Positions 27,974 to 36,614 of a stretch of DNA of 64,000 nucleotides are shown here, piece after piece. The DNA lies in contig JBFWYG010000001.1 of the NCBI GenBank assembly GCA_050186725.1, forward strand, positions 1 to 64,000, in the 5' to 3' direction. A model generated the notes under the pieces. That model did no database searches and was not told the origin of the DNA. It saw nothing but the letters and a program-made list of their open reading frames with translations. Source of the stretch: JADJYF01 sp050186725 (GTDB lineage: Bacteria > Pseudomonadota > Gammaproteobacteria > Ga0077536). Both the position numbers and the translations under genes were made by a program. Each line of letters opens with the position of its first letter. Within the stretch, counting starts at the first letter, position 1.

Positions 27974-28834
27974 TCACAACAGCGCGATGAGCGCGAGCAG
28001 CGCCAGCCACACGTTCAACGTGCGCCCGACCAGCGCCTCCATCTGGTCCACCCGTCGCCGCGCCGTCGCCTCTTCGGGGCCTTGCTCGACGCGCCCATAG
28101 TCGGTCGCCGCGAGCGCGGACCGCGCCACCAGCCGCGCGCTGGCGCCCCAGGCAAAGAAGCCCGCGGCGGCCGCGCCCTCCAGGACCGGCACCAGGGTGC
28201 CGGCGACACCCAGGCACAGCGCCGTGACCCGCGCCGGCACGAAGGCCAGCGCCTCGTGGACGCGTGCCACGTGCCGCGCGACGTCGGCCGGCACTTCGGG
28301 CGCGTGCTCGAGGCTGACGGCGAGCCGGTAGGCCAGCACGCCCACCGGACCGGCGACGAAGAACACCGCGAGCGGCGCGAACCAGGCGCGCTCCGCGGCC
28401 AGCGCGATGGCGGCCAGTTCACCGCGACAGGCATCGAAGCCGGCGTCGTCGCTGGGCGGTCCGAGATCGATGCCCGCGGTGGTGGCGGTGAAGGCCGGCG
28501 CCTCGCTTGCCGCATCGCCAGCGGCTGCTCGGTACTCCACGATCTCGCGCTTCAGATCGGTCGGTCCCAGCATCCACACCAGCAGCCCGAGGCTCGCCAG
28601 GTGATGCAGCAGCCGCGCGTGCTCCCACAGCCAGCCGAACACGAGACTCGCGGCCAGCAATGGCAGTCCGAGCAGCAGCAAAGCACCGAGCCAGCCGCGA
28701 TGGAGCGCGGTGCCGGCGCAGGCGGCGCCGAACCTGCGGGCCCACGCCGCGCTCCAGTGCGGCGAGCGCAGGCGCACCACGCTCGCGAGCGAGAACTCGA
28801 TGACGACCGCGGCGAGCACCAGCAGGAAATTCAT
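27974..28834 (-). CDS. ampE: AmpE-like inner-membrane protein
   Basis: A 286-residue membrane protein, the length of E. coli AmpE (284). Its ATG at 28834 overlaps the ampD stop (ATGA). It begins MNFLLVLAAVVIEFSLASVV and has four or more membrane helices, with a long cytoplasmic or periplasmic stretch (about residues 95-150) and the C-terminal helix NVWLALLALIALL. AmpE is a poorly understood partner of AmpD in peptidoglycan recycling and beta-lactamase signalling. Recognition rests on both the helix pattern and the coupling to ampD. Confidence 0.85.
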   Translation of the reverse strand: MNFLLVLAAVVIEFSLASVVRLRSPHWSAAWARRFGAACAGTALHRGWLGALLLLGLPLLAASLVFGWLWEHARLLHHLASLGLLVWMLGPTDLKREIVEYRAAAGDAASEAPAFTATTAGIDLGPPSDDAGFDACRGELAAIALAAERAWFAPLAVFFVAGPVGVLAYRLAVSLEHAPEVPADVARHVARVHEALAFVPARVTALCLGVAGTLVPVLEGAAAAGFFAWGASARLVARSALAATDYGRVEQGPEEATARRRVDQMEALVGRTLNVWLALLALIALL

Positions 28835-29394
28835 CGCGGCAGGCCGCGGCGCGCGCGCGCCCAGTCGAAACACGGACCGGGATCGGTCTTGCGTCCCGGC
28901 GCCACGTCGCTGTGTCCCACCACGCGCTCGCGGCCGAGGGTCGGCAGGCGCGCGAAGAGTTCCGCCAGCAGGCTCGCCAGCGTCGCGTACTGCGCGTCTT
29001 CAAAGGGACGCGTGTCACAGCCTTCGAGTTCGATGCCGATCGAGAAATCGTTGCAGCGCTCGCGACCCTGCCAGCGCGACACGCCGGCATGCCAGGCGCG
29101 CGCTTCGAGCGCCACGAACTGGGTCAGCGCGCCGACACGGTCGATGACGAAGTGCGCCGACACGCGCAGACCTTCCAGCGTGGCGAAATAGGGGTGCGCG
29201 CGCGAGTCGAGGCGATTGGTGAAGAGCGCCTCGACGTAGGGTCCGCCGAACTCGTCCGGCGGCAGGCTGATGGCATGCAGCACCACCAGGTCGACGCGCG
29301 TGCCGGCCGGCCGATCATCGTGATTGGGCGAAAGCACGTGTCGCGCGCCGGGCAACCAGCCCGTCGCATCAGGGGCGTCGCCTGGCGCCTCCAT
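28831..29394 (-). CDS. ampD: 1,6-anhydro-N-acetylmuramyl-L-alanine amidase AmpD
   Basis: A 187-residue cytoplasmic zinc amidase that removes peptides from anhydro-muropeptides during cell-wall recycling. Zinc ligands are visible as the His of LVVLHAISLPP and the His and Asp of VVGHSDVAPGRKTDPGPCFDW; the substrate-binding segment AWHAGVSRWQGRERCNDFS and IGIELEGCD are typical. No signal peptide, as expected for AmpD rather than AmiD. Its ATG directly follows the egtD stop codon (no gap), and ampE overlaps its own stop, so egtD-ampD-ampE form one unit. Confidence 0.96.
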   Translation of the reverse strand: MEAPGDAPDATGWLPGARHVLSPNHDDRPAGTRVDLVVLHAISLPPDEFGGPYVEALFTNRLDSRAHPYFATLEGLRVSAHFVIDRVGALTQFVALEARAWHAGVSRWQGRERCNDFSIGIELEGCDTRPFEDAQYATLASLLAELFARLPTLGRERVVGHSDVAPGRKTDPGPCFDWARARRGLPR

Positions 29395-30381
29395 TCAGGC
29401 CGGGCGTGCCAGCACCAGGGAGAAGGACGGCTCGCGCGTCGCGTAATGTCGTTCGACGCCGAAGCCCGCGCCGCGCAGCAGGTCTTCCAGCGCCGCGGCG
29501 GTGAACTTGCGACTGATCTCGGTGCGCAGGCTATCGCCCTCGGCGAGGTCCAGCACGCGATCGTGGGCCGCGAAGCGCACGCGCTGCGGCGCCATCGCCA
29601 CCAGGTGCATCTCGATCTGCGAAGCCACCGGGTCGAACAACGCGTAGTGCGCGTAGTGCGCGAGATCGAAGTCCGCGCCCAGCTCACGATTCAGCACGCT
29701 GAGCACGTTGCGGTTGAAGGCAGCGGTGACGCCGGCCGCGTCGTTGTAGGCGGCATGCAACAGCGCCGGATCCTTCAACCGATCGGCGCCGAGCAGCAGG
29801 CTGTCCTCTGGCCCGCACCACGCGCGCAGCTCCACGAGGAAGTCGTGCGCTTCGGCCGGTGTGAAATTGCCTATCGTGCCGCCGAGGAAGGCCAGCAAGG
29901 TCGGCGTGGCGCGCCGTGGCAGGTGCGCGAGACCCGCGCCGTAGTCGCCGCAGAGCGGCTGTACGTCGAGCCAGCGATAACGCTCCCGCAGCCGCTTGCC
30001 GGCCGCAATCAGCACTTCATCGCACACGTCGAAGGGCGCGTAGCGCGCGACGCAGCGCTGGCGCTCGCAGGCGTCGAGCAGGTATTCGGTCTTGCGCGAC
30101 ATGCCGCTGCCGAGTTCGAGCAGGCAGGCTGGACGCGTGCGCGCGATGACGTCGTCGGCGATCTCGGCGAGGAGCGCGCCTTCGGTGCGCGTCGGGTAGT
30201 ACTCCGGCAGCTCGCAGATGCGGTCGAACAGCGCCGAGCCATGCTCGTCGTAGAAGTACTTGGCGGGTAGCGTGCGCGGCGGCTGGAAGAGCCCCCGCGT
30301 CACGTCGTTCCACAGGCTGGGGACGGCGCGCGCGGGCTTCACGGCCTCGCAGGTAAAGGGCATGCGGATTGCGGTGTTCAC
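29395..30381 (-). CDS. egtD: L-histidine N-alpha-methyltransferase (EgtD-like)
   Basis: A 328-residue SAM-dependent methyltransferase of the EgtD family, which makes hercynine (trimethylhistidine), the first committed step of ergothioneine synthesis. Motifs: ELPEYYPTRTEGALL near the N-terminus, SAM loop LLELGSGMSRKTEYLL, and FLGGTIGNFTPAEAHDFL. The length matches the ~320 of EgtD. No egtB, egtC or egtE lies in the window, so the pathway partner must be elsewhere or the product may be hercynine or another N-methylated compound. The start at 30381 has AAGGATCC upstream. It is divergent from nadC and directly precedes ampD. Confidence 0.88.
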   Translation of the reverse strand: MNTAIRMPFTCEAVKPARAVPSLWNDVTRGLFQPPRTLPAKYFYDEHGSALFDRICELPEYYPTRTEGALLAEIADDVIARTRPACLLELGSGMSRKTEYLLDACERQRCVARYAPFDVCDEVLIAAGKRLRERYRWLDVQPLCGDYGAGLAHLPRRATPTLLAFLGGTIGNFTPAEAHDFLVELRAWCGPEDSLLLGADRLKDPALLHAAYNDAAGVTAAFNRNVLSVLNRELGADFDLAHYAHYALFDPVASQIEMHLVAMAPQRVRFAAHDRVLDLAEGDSLRTEISRKFTAAALEDLLRGAGFGVERHYATREPSFSLVLARPA

Positions 30382-30539
30382 GTCGGATCCTTAGTAAGAT
30401 ACCGGCCGCTCGACGCACCGCCGATGGCCCGTCGCCGGCGGCGACACGAGCCTCAAGGTTAACACCCGCGATGGCAAGATTCATCGCTACGCGCGCGACC
30501 CGGCCGCCCCGCGCCGCCGCGCTTCACCGGATGAGACGC

Positions 30540-31388
30540 ATGTCCGCACGCACTTCAACGCCCCTTCCCGACGACATCGACGCCGTCGTCCGCAACGCGC
30601 TCCGCGAGGACGTCGGCGCGGGTGACGTCACGGCCAGCCTGATTCCCGCGGCCCGCGTCAGCCGCGCGCGCGTCTTGTGTCGCGAAGCCGCGGTGCTCGC
30701 GGGCGCGCCGTGGTTCGAGCGCGTGTTCGGCCAGCTGGACGAGCGGGTGGCGGTGGACTGGCTGGTCGAAGAGGGCAGCATGGTCGCGCCGGATACGGTG
30801 GTCTGCCGCCTGCAGGGCCCCGCCCGCGCGCTGGTCACCGGTGAGCGCACCGCGCTCAATTTCCTGCAGACGCTGTCCGGCACCGCGACCGCGACGCGCC
30901 GCTATGTCGACGCCCTGGGCACCACCCGCACGCGCATCCTCGATACGCGCAAGACCCTGCCAGGCCTGCGCTCCGCGCAGAAGTACGCGGTGCGCGCCGG
31001 CGGTGGTGTGAACCATCGCATGGGCCTCTACGACGCCATCCTGATCAAGGAAAACCACATCGCCGCGGCGGGCTCCATCACCGCGGCGGTCAGCGCGCTG
31101 CGCGCGGCCCATCCCGGCCTGCGCATCGAAGTGGAAGTCGAGACCCGCGCCGAGCTGGACGAAGCGCTCGCCAACGGCGTCGAGATGGTGCTGCTCGACA
31201 ACTTCAGTCTCGCGGAACTGCACGCTGCCACGGCGCACATCGCCGGCCGCGCGCTGGTCGAGATCTCGGGCGGCGTGGAGTTGCCGGCGCTGGCCGCGCT
31301 CGGTCAGGCCGGCGCGGACTTCATCTCCATCGGCGCTCTGACCAAGCATGTGCGCGCGGTCGACTTCTCGATGCGCATCGACGAGTGA
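30540..31388 (+). CDS. nadC: Nicotinate-nucleotide pyrophosphorylase (carboxylating) NadC
   Basis: A 282-residue enzyme of de novo NAD synthesis, converting quinolinate and PRPP to nicotinate mononucleotide. Motifs: GDVTASLIP, the phosphate-binding LVTGERTALNFLQTLSGTAT, ILDTRKTLPGLRSAQKYAV, GGGVNHRMGLYDAILIKENH and the C-terminal barrel end VEISGGV...DFISIGALTKHV. The ATG at 30540 is chosen by length; an ATG at 30531 adds three residues and neither has a strong ribosome site. nadC divergent from ampDE is the arrangement in E. coli; here egtD is inserted at the head of the ampDE side. Confidence 0.96.
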   Translation: MSARTSTPLPDDIDAVVRNALREDVGAGDVTASLIPAARVSRARVLCREAAVLAGAPWFERVFGQLDERVAVDWLVEEGSMVAPDTVVCRLQGPARALVTGERTALNFLQTLSGTATATRRYVDALGTTRTRILDTRKTLPGLRSAQKYAVRAGGGVNHRMGLYDAILIKENHIAAAGSITAAVSALRAAHPGLRIEVEVETRAELDEALANGVEMVLLDNFSLAELHAATAHIAGRALVEISGGVELPALAALGQAGADFISIGALTKHVRAVDFSMRIDE

Positions 31389-31437
31389 CGCGCGCGCCGC
31401 GGCGAACGGTGCGCGGGTTTCGCGCGCGCCTCCGGTG

Positions 31438-32466
31438 ATGGTCGGGAGACAGTCCCGCCCATCGCCGCGGCACAGGGCCGCGGGTCTCGCCGGCCTCGTC
31501 CTCGCGCTCGGCGCCGCCCACGCGCAAGCGCCCGGCGACGTTGCCGCGACCCTCGCGGAGGCGGTAGCGCGCCACGCGCCCGGCGCCGATCTCGCACAGG
31601 CCGAACTCATCGCGCGGGGCGAAATACCCGGTTCGCGGCCCGCGGCCGAGGCGCTCTTGGCGCGCGCGGCGGCGGGTGGCGATGCGTACGCCGCCTTCGT
31701 CCTCGGCGCGCTGGCACGGGAGACACCGTCGGCGCTCGCGTGGTGGCGCAGCGCGGCCGATGCCGGGCACCCGGACGCGCAGTACAACCTCGGGCTCGCG
31801 CTGCAGGCGCAGGATGCGGCGGGCACGGAACGGCTGTGGGCGGCCGCCGCCGCGCAGGGCCACGCGCTTGCGTGCTTCGCCCTCGGCACGCTGCGCGCGG
31901 CGCGCGCGCCCGAGGAGGCGCGCGACCTGCTGGAGTGCGCGGCACGTCAGGGCTATGCCCCCGCGCAGTTCAACCTCGCGACGCTGCTCGCGCGCGGCGC
32001 GGGCGGGCCGCCGGATCTGGAGCGCGCCCGCGCGCTGTTGGCCGCCGCCGCCGCGGATTTCCCGCCGGCCGCCGCCGCGCTCGAAAGTCTGCCCCCGACA
32101 GGGGCGAAGCCTGCGAGCGCGCCCGCGGCGCTCGTGCTGCACGATGCCGGCTGGGTGCTCGCGCAACCCGCGACCGCCTACACGGTGCAGGTCGCGGCCG
32201 GCGCGAATGCCGCAGTCCTGCTGGCGCTGCTGCGGGATGCCGGACTCACCGGCGACGCGGCCTGCGTGCTGGAGCGTCCGGAGGCGCGCCAGGGATGGAG
32301 CGCGCTGGTCGGCGTGCATGCAGAGCGCGCCGCGGCCGAGCGCGCGCTCACCGCCCTGCCCGCCGCGCTGCGCGCCAACGCGCCCTGGGTGCGTCGCCTG
32401 TCGGCCGTGCAGACGGCGCTGCGCGCCGTGGAGGCATCGGCCCGCGCCCCGGCCGCCGCGCGCTGA
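31438..32466 (+). CDS. Exported Sel1-repeat and SPOR-domain protein
   Basis: A 342-residue protein. The N-terminus has a signal peptide (hydrophobic AAGLAGLVLALGAAHAQA). Residues ~60-215 hold Sel1-like repeats, recognisable as AAxxGxxxAxxxLGxL units (WWRSAADAGHPDAQYNLGLAL, given by parts: SAADAGHPDAQYNLGLAL; CAARQGYAPAQFNLATLL), which form alpha-solenoid scaffolds. The last ~80 residues look like a SPOR domain (YTVQVAAGANAAVLLALL ... PWVRRLSAVQTAL), which binds denuded glycan at division septa. Likely a periplasmic envelope protein. Start ATG at 31438, 49 nt after nadC; no strong ribosome site. Strongly GC-rich and alanine-rich. Confidence 0.72.
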   Translation: MVGRQSRPSPRHRAAGLAGLVLALGAAHAQAPGDVAATLAEAVARHAPGADLAQAELIARGEIPGSRPAAEALLARAAAGGDAYAAFVLGALARETPSALAWWRSAADAGHPDAQYNLGLALQAQDAAGTERLWAAAAAQGHALACFALGTLRAARAPEEARDLLECAARQGYAPAQFNLATLLARGAGGPPDLERARALLAAAAADFPPAAAALESLPPTGAKPASAPAALVLHDAGWVLAQPATAYTVQVAAGANAAVLLALLRDAGLTGDAACVLERPEARQGWSALVGVHAERAAAERALTALPAALRANAPWVRRLSAVQTALRAVEASARAPAAAR

Positions 32467-32509
32467 GTGCTATGATGCGGACCCTGTTCCGCGAGCACGC
32501 GCCATCGCC

Positions 32510-33250
32510 ATGCGCCAGTTCGAAGAGCTGCTCACCGCGCCCAGCGAAGAGCTGCTGAAGACCCTGTACAAGACCACCACCGCGCTGCCCGATCGCAGTG
32601 GCACACCCAATGCGCCGCTGCCGCGCCAGGTGGCGCGCGCGCTCGGCCTGACCTATGCGCAACTGGTCTGCGCGCTCGGCTTCAACGGCCGCATCGAGCA
32701 GCTGTCCGACGTGCACGCCGTGCTCGGCTTCGAGTCCTACGACGCGCTCGCGCACGAGCGCAACGTGGCCTTCACCACCGATGTCTACCAGCAGCTCGGC
32801 ATCAAGGACGTGCTCGCCATCTACCAGCACGTGCCGCCGTTCCCGCGCCTCCTGGAGGTGATGCAGATCCTGCTCATGCGGCGCCTGCAGACCATCGAGG
32901 ATCGCATCGAGGCGACGGTCAACTCGATCACCATCGAGCGGTACAAGAAGGAGATGCGCGCGGTCTACAACGACGGTGTGGCGCAGCCCGACTTCGCCGA
33001 GGCGCGCCTGGCGCGCACCCACAGCGGCTTCCGCGCGCTGCTCGGCGAGGTGACCCTCATCGTCGAGAGCCGGCTGATCCCGGTGGGCGACATCTTCTTT
33101 CGCGACGAAGTGCTGCCGGAAGAGAAGCGTCGGCTGATGATCCGCGGACTCATTCCCCGCGAACTGGTGGTGGCGCGCCTCGCCGACCTCCGGATCGAGG
33201 TGCGCGAGCGGGCGGTGCTGGAAGACCAGTTGAAGCTGCAGGACGCCTGA
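32510..33250 (+). CDS. Conserved-looking protein of unknown function
   Basis: A 246-residue soluble protein starting at ATG 32510 (MRQFEELLTAPSEELLKTLY). No signal peptide or membrane segment. It is mostly helical and charged; the N-terminal third could contain a small helical DNA- or protein-binding bundle (QVARALGLTYAQLVCALGF), and the C-terminal part (ARLADLRIEVRERAVLEDQLK) is coiled-coil-like. I do not recognise the family. Coding quality is good (steady GC3, no better frame). It ends just before the large palindrome at 33264-33312 and converges with ppsA. Confidence 0.7.
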   Translation: MRQFEELLTAPSEELLKTLYKTTTALPDRSGTPNAPLPRQVARALGLTYAQLVCALGFNGRIEQLSDVHAVLGFESYDALAHERNVAFTTDVYQQLGIKDVLAIYQHVPPFPRLLEVMQILLMRRLQTIEDRIEATVNSITIERYKKEMRAVYNDGVAQPDFAEARLARTHSGFRALLGEVTLIVESRLIPVGDIFFRDEVLPEEKRRLMIRGLIPRELVVARLADLRIEVRERAVLEDQLKLQDA

Positions 33251-33263
33251 GGGGCTGAGAACT

Positions 33264-33312
33264 CGGGGACAGACCACGTTTCCCGCTTCGCGGGAAACGT
33301 GGTCTGTCCCCG
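33264..33312. repeat. GGGACAGACC palindrome, copy 1
   Basis: Perfect inverted repeat with 23-bp arms and a 3-nt TTC loop; each arm starts CGGGGACAGACCACG. It lies between two convergent genes, 4 nt from the ppsA stop, and could act as a bidirectional terminator or mobile REP-like element. Related copies are at 49646-49702 and 58245-58272. Confidence 0.9.
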
Positions 33313-33316
33313 GTTT

Positions 33317-35683
33317 CTACCGCCGCGCGAGATCCAGCCAGGTCGAGACCACGGTATCGGGGTTGAGCGACATGCTCTCGATGCCCTGGTCGAGCAGCCA
33401 TTCCGCCAAGTCTTCGTGATCCGACGGCCCCTGGCCGCAGATGCCGACGTACTTGCCCGCCGTGCGACAGGCGTCGATGGCGCGCTTCATGAGCGCCTTG
33501 ACCGCGTCGTTGCGCTCGTCGAAGCGATCGGCCACCAGGCCCGAATCGCGGTCGAGGCCGAGCGTCAGCTGGGTGAGATCGTTCGAGCCGATGGAGAAGC
33601 CATCGAAGTGCTCGAGGAACTGCTCGGCCAGCAGCGCGTTGGAGGGCAGCTCGCACATCATGATCACGCGCAGGCCGTTCTCGCCGCGTTTCAAGCCGTT
33701 GGCCGCCAGGAGTTCGACCACCGCCGCGGCCTCGCTCACGGTGCGCACGAACGGCACCATCACCTCGACGTTGGTGAGCCCCATTTCGTTCCGCACGTGG
33801 CGCAGCGCCTCGCACTCCATCTCGAAGCAGGGGCGGAACGAATCGGCCACGTAGCGCGACGCGCCGCGGAAGCCGAGCATGGGATTCTCCTCGTGGGGCT
33901 CGTAGCGCTGGCCGCCGATGAGGTTGGCGTACTCGTTGGACTTGAAGTCCGACAGGCGCACGATCACCGGCTGCGGCGCGAACGCCGCGCCGATGGTGGC
34001 GATGCCCTCGATGAGCCGCTGGATGAAGAATTCGCGCGGGCTCGGGTAGGCCGCGATCATCGGCGCGATGGTGCCCTTCAGATCCGCCGGCAGCGTGTCG
34101 TACTCCAAGAGCGCGCGCGGGTGGATGCCAATCATGCGGTTGATGATGAATTCGAGGCGCGCGAGGCCCACGCCGCGGTGCGGCAGGCAGGCGAAGGCGA
34201 AGGCGCGATCCGGGTTGCCGACGTTCATCATGATCTTGACGTCGAGTTCCGGCATCGCGGTCAGCGAGATCTCCTCGCGGGTGAAGGGAATCGCGCCCTT
34301 GTACACGAAGCCGGTGTCGCCGCCGGCGCAGGACACGGTGACCAGCTCGCCGTCCCGCACGCGCTCGGTCGCGTCACCACAGCCGACGATGGCCGGCACG
34401 CCGAGTTCGCGGGCGATGATCGCCGCGTGGCAGGTGCGCCCGCCGCGATTGGTGACGATGGCCGCGGCGCGTTTCATGACCGGTTCCCAGTCCGGATCGG
34501 TCATGTCGGTGATGAGCACGTCGCCGGGCTGCAGGCTGTCCATCTGCTCGATGCTGGCGATCACGCGCGCGCGTCCGCTGCCGATCTTCTGGCCGATGGA
34601 ACGCCCCTCGGTCAGCACCTCGCCGTCGCCCTTCAGGTCGAAGCGTTCGATGACCTGGCCGCTGCGGCTCTGCACCGTCTCCGGCCGGGCCTGCACGATG
34701 TAGAGCTTGCCGTCATTGCCGTCCTTGGCCCACTCGATGTCCATCGGCCGGCCGTAGTGGACCTCGATGGCCATGGCGATGCGCGCCAGTTCCTCGATCT
34801 CGGCGTCGGAAATCGAGAAGCGCTGGCGATCGGCCTCCTGCACTTCCTGGGTGAGCACCCCGTGGTCGCTCTTGGCGCCGACCGGCGCGTAGACCATGTG
34901 CAGATGCTTGGAACCGAGGTTCCGCCGCAGCACGGCGCGGCGGCCGGCGGCCAGCGCCGGCTTGTAGACGTAGAATTCGTCGGGATTGACCGCGCCCTGC
35001 ACCACCATCTCGCCGAGTCCGTAGCTCGAGGTGATGAACACCACGTCGCGAAAGCCGGACTCGGTGTCGAGCGTGAACATCACGCCGCTCGCGCCGACGT
35101 CGCTGCGCACCATGCGCTGCACGCCGGCCGACAGCGCCACCGCGCTGTGCTCGTAGCCCTGGTGCACGCGGTAGGAAATGGCGCGGTCATTGAACAGCGA
35201 GGCGAACACCTCGCGAATGCGATGGGTGACCTGGTCGAGGCCGACGACGTTCAGGAAGGTCTCCTGCTGGCCGGCGAACGACGCCTCGGGCAGATCCTCG
35301 GCGGTCGCGGAAGAACGCACGGCGACTGAGAAGTCGCGGCCGGCGGCGGCGGCCATCTCGCCGTAGGCCTTCTCGATCGCGGTCTGCAGTTTCGCCGGCA
35401 GCGGAGTGTCGACAATCCACTGGCGGATCTCGCGCCCGGCCTTGGTCAACGCCGGCACGTCGTCGATGTCGAAGGTCTTCAGCCGCGCCTGGATGCGTTC
35501 GGCGAGCCCGTCATGAGCAAGGAAGTCGCGAAATGCCTGGGCGGTGGTGGCGAAACCGCCCGGCACGCGCACGCCGGCGGCGTCCAGGTGGCGGATCATT
35601 TCGCCCAGCGAGGCGTTCTTGCCGCCGACGGTATCGACGTCGTGCATGCCGACGTCCTTCAGAGAGACGATATACTCGTTCAT
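33317..35683 (-). CDS. ppsA: Phosphoenolpyruvate synthase
   Basis: A 788-residue enzyme (E. coli PpsA 792) that converts pyruvate, ATP and water to phosphoenolpyruvate, AMP and phosphate: the first step of gluconeogenesis from pyruvate or lactate. In order: the N-terminal ATP-binding domain (GGKNASLGEMI, then AVRSSATAEDLPEASFAGQQETFLN, here split: AVRSSATAEDLPEASF), the swivelling phosphohistidine domain with catalytic His in GGRTCHAAIIARELG, and the C-terminal PEP/pyruvate barrel with GSNDLTQLTLGLDRDSG and CGQGPSD. Divergent from its likely regulator ppsR across 111 nt. The start has GAAGA upstream. Confidence 0.97.
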   Translation of the reverse strand: MNEYIVSLKDVGMHDVDTVGGKNASLGEMIRHLDAAGVRVPGGFATTAQAFRDFLAHDGLAERIQARLKTFDIDDVPALTKAGREIRQWIVDTPLPAKLQTAIEKAYGEMAAAAGRDFSVAVRSSATAEDLPEASFAGQQETFLNVVGLDQVTHRIREVFASLFNDRAISYRVHQGYEHSAVALSAGVQRMVRSDVGASGVMFTLDTESGFRDVVFITSSYGLGEMVVQGAVNPDEFYVYKPALAAGRRAVLRRNLGSKHLHMVYAPVGAKSDHGVLTQEVQEADRQRFSISDAEIEELARIAMAIEVHYGRPMDIEWAKDGNDGKLYIVQARPETVQSRSGQVIERFDLKGDGEVLTEGRSIGQKIGSGRARVIASIEQMDSLQPGDVLITDMTDPDWEPVMKRAAAIVTNRGGRTCHAAIIARELGVPAIVGCGDATERVRDGELVTVSCAGGDTGFVYKGAIPFTREEISLTAMPELDVKIMMNVGNPDRAFAFACLPHRGVGLARLEFIINRMIGIHPRALLEYDTLPADLKGTIAPMIAAYPSPREFFIQRLIEGIATIGAAFAPQPVIVRLSDFKSNEYANLIGGQRYEPHEENPMLGFRGASRYVADSFRPCFEMECEALRHVRNEMGLTNVEVMVPFVRTVSEAAAVVELLAANGLKRGENGLRVIMMCELPSNALLAEQFLEHFDGFSIGSNDLTQLTLGLDRDSGLVADRFDERNDAVKALMKRAIDACRTAGKYVGICGQGPSDHEDLAEWLLDQGIESMSLNPDTVVSTWLDLARR

Positions 35684-35794
35684 TGATCTTCAGGCCGATT
35701 GATCTCGAAACCAGACCGCCAAGGCCGGCGCGTGCCCTCGCCCACGGCGCGGTCCGCTGGGATTGTAACCGACGGGCGGGGCCCACCGAAACCT

Positions 35795-36601
35795 ATGAAT
35801 CGCCGCGCATTTTTCGTCTCCGATCGAACCGGCATCACGGCCGAGACACTGGGCTTGAGCCTGCTCACGCAGTTCCCCGACATCGCCTTCAGGCGCACCA
35901 ACATCCCCTTCGTGTCGAACGAACTGGCGGCCCACGCCGCGGTCGCCACCATCCAGCGCGCGGCGCTCGAGGACAAGGTCGCGCCGCTGGTGTTCAGCAC
36001 CCTCACCGACCCGGCCATCCAGCGCATCATCGCCACCAGCAGCCCGCATGTGTTCGACTTGTTCGGCACGTTCATCGTGCCGCTCGAGACCGCGCTCGGC
36101 GTGCAGTCCTCGCACACCGCCGGCAAGATGCACGGCGTGGCCGACATCCACGCCTACGAGAAGCGCATGGCGGCGCTGAACTTCACGCTCAGCCACGATG
36201 ACGGCCTGTCGCCGCGAGACTTGAACGAGGCTGACGTGGTGCTGCTCGGCGTGTCACGCTGCGGCAAGACCCCGACCTGCCTGTATCTCGCCATGCACTA
36301 CTCGCTGAAGGCGGCCAACTATCCCCTCACCGACGACGACTTCGACGCGACCAAGCTGCCGAAGATCCTGCGGCCCTGCCGCGAGAAGCTCTACGGGCTC
36401 ACCATCGTGCCCGAGCAGCTGTCGCGTATCCGCCGCGAGCGCCGCCCGCACGGCGACTACGCGAGCCTGATCCGCTGCCGCGCCGAGGTGTCCAAGGCCG
36501 AGGCGCTGTTCCGCACCGAGAACGTGCAGTACATCGACACCACCACGGTCTCGATCGAGGAGATCGCCGCCACCGTCGTGCGCGACATGGGCCTGCACTG
36601 A
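35795..36601 (+). CDS. ppsR: Phosphoenolpyruvate synthase regulatory protein (PSRP, DUF299)
   Basis: A 268-residue bifunctional kinase/pyrophosphorylase that switches PEP synthase off and on by ADP-dependent phosphorylation and phosphate-dependent dephosphorylation. The start MNRRAFFVSDRTGITAETLG is diagnostic, and the P-loop is GVSRCGKTPTCLYLA near residue 152. The ATG at 35795 gives the usual ~270 residues; longer in-frame sequence reaches into the promoter region and is rejected. Its placement divergent from ppsA supports the assignment to PEP synthase rather than pyruvate phosphate dikinase. Confidence 0.95.
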   Translation: MNRRAFFVSDRTGITAETLGLSLLTQFPDIAFRRTNIPFVSNELAAHAAVATIQRAALEDKVAPLVFSTLTDPAIQRIIATSSPHVFDLFGTFIVPLETALGVQSSHTAGKMHGVADIHAYEKRMAALNFTLSHDDGLSPRDLNEADVVLLGVSRCGKTPTCLYLAMHYSLKAANYPLTDDDFDATKLPKILRPCREKLYGLTIVPEQLSRIRRERRPHGDYASLIRCRAEVSKAEALFRTENVQYIDTTTVSIEEIAATVVRDMGLH

Positions 36602-36614
36602 GGACCTGCCGCGC

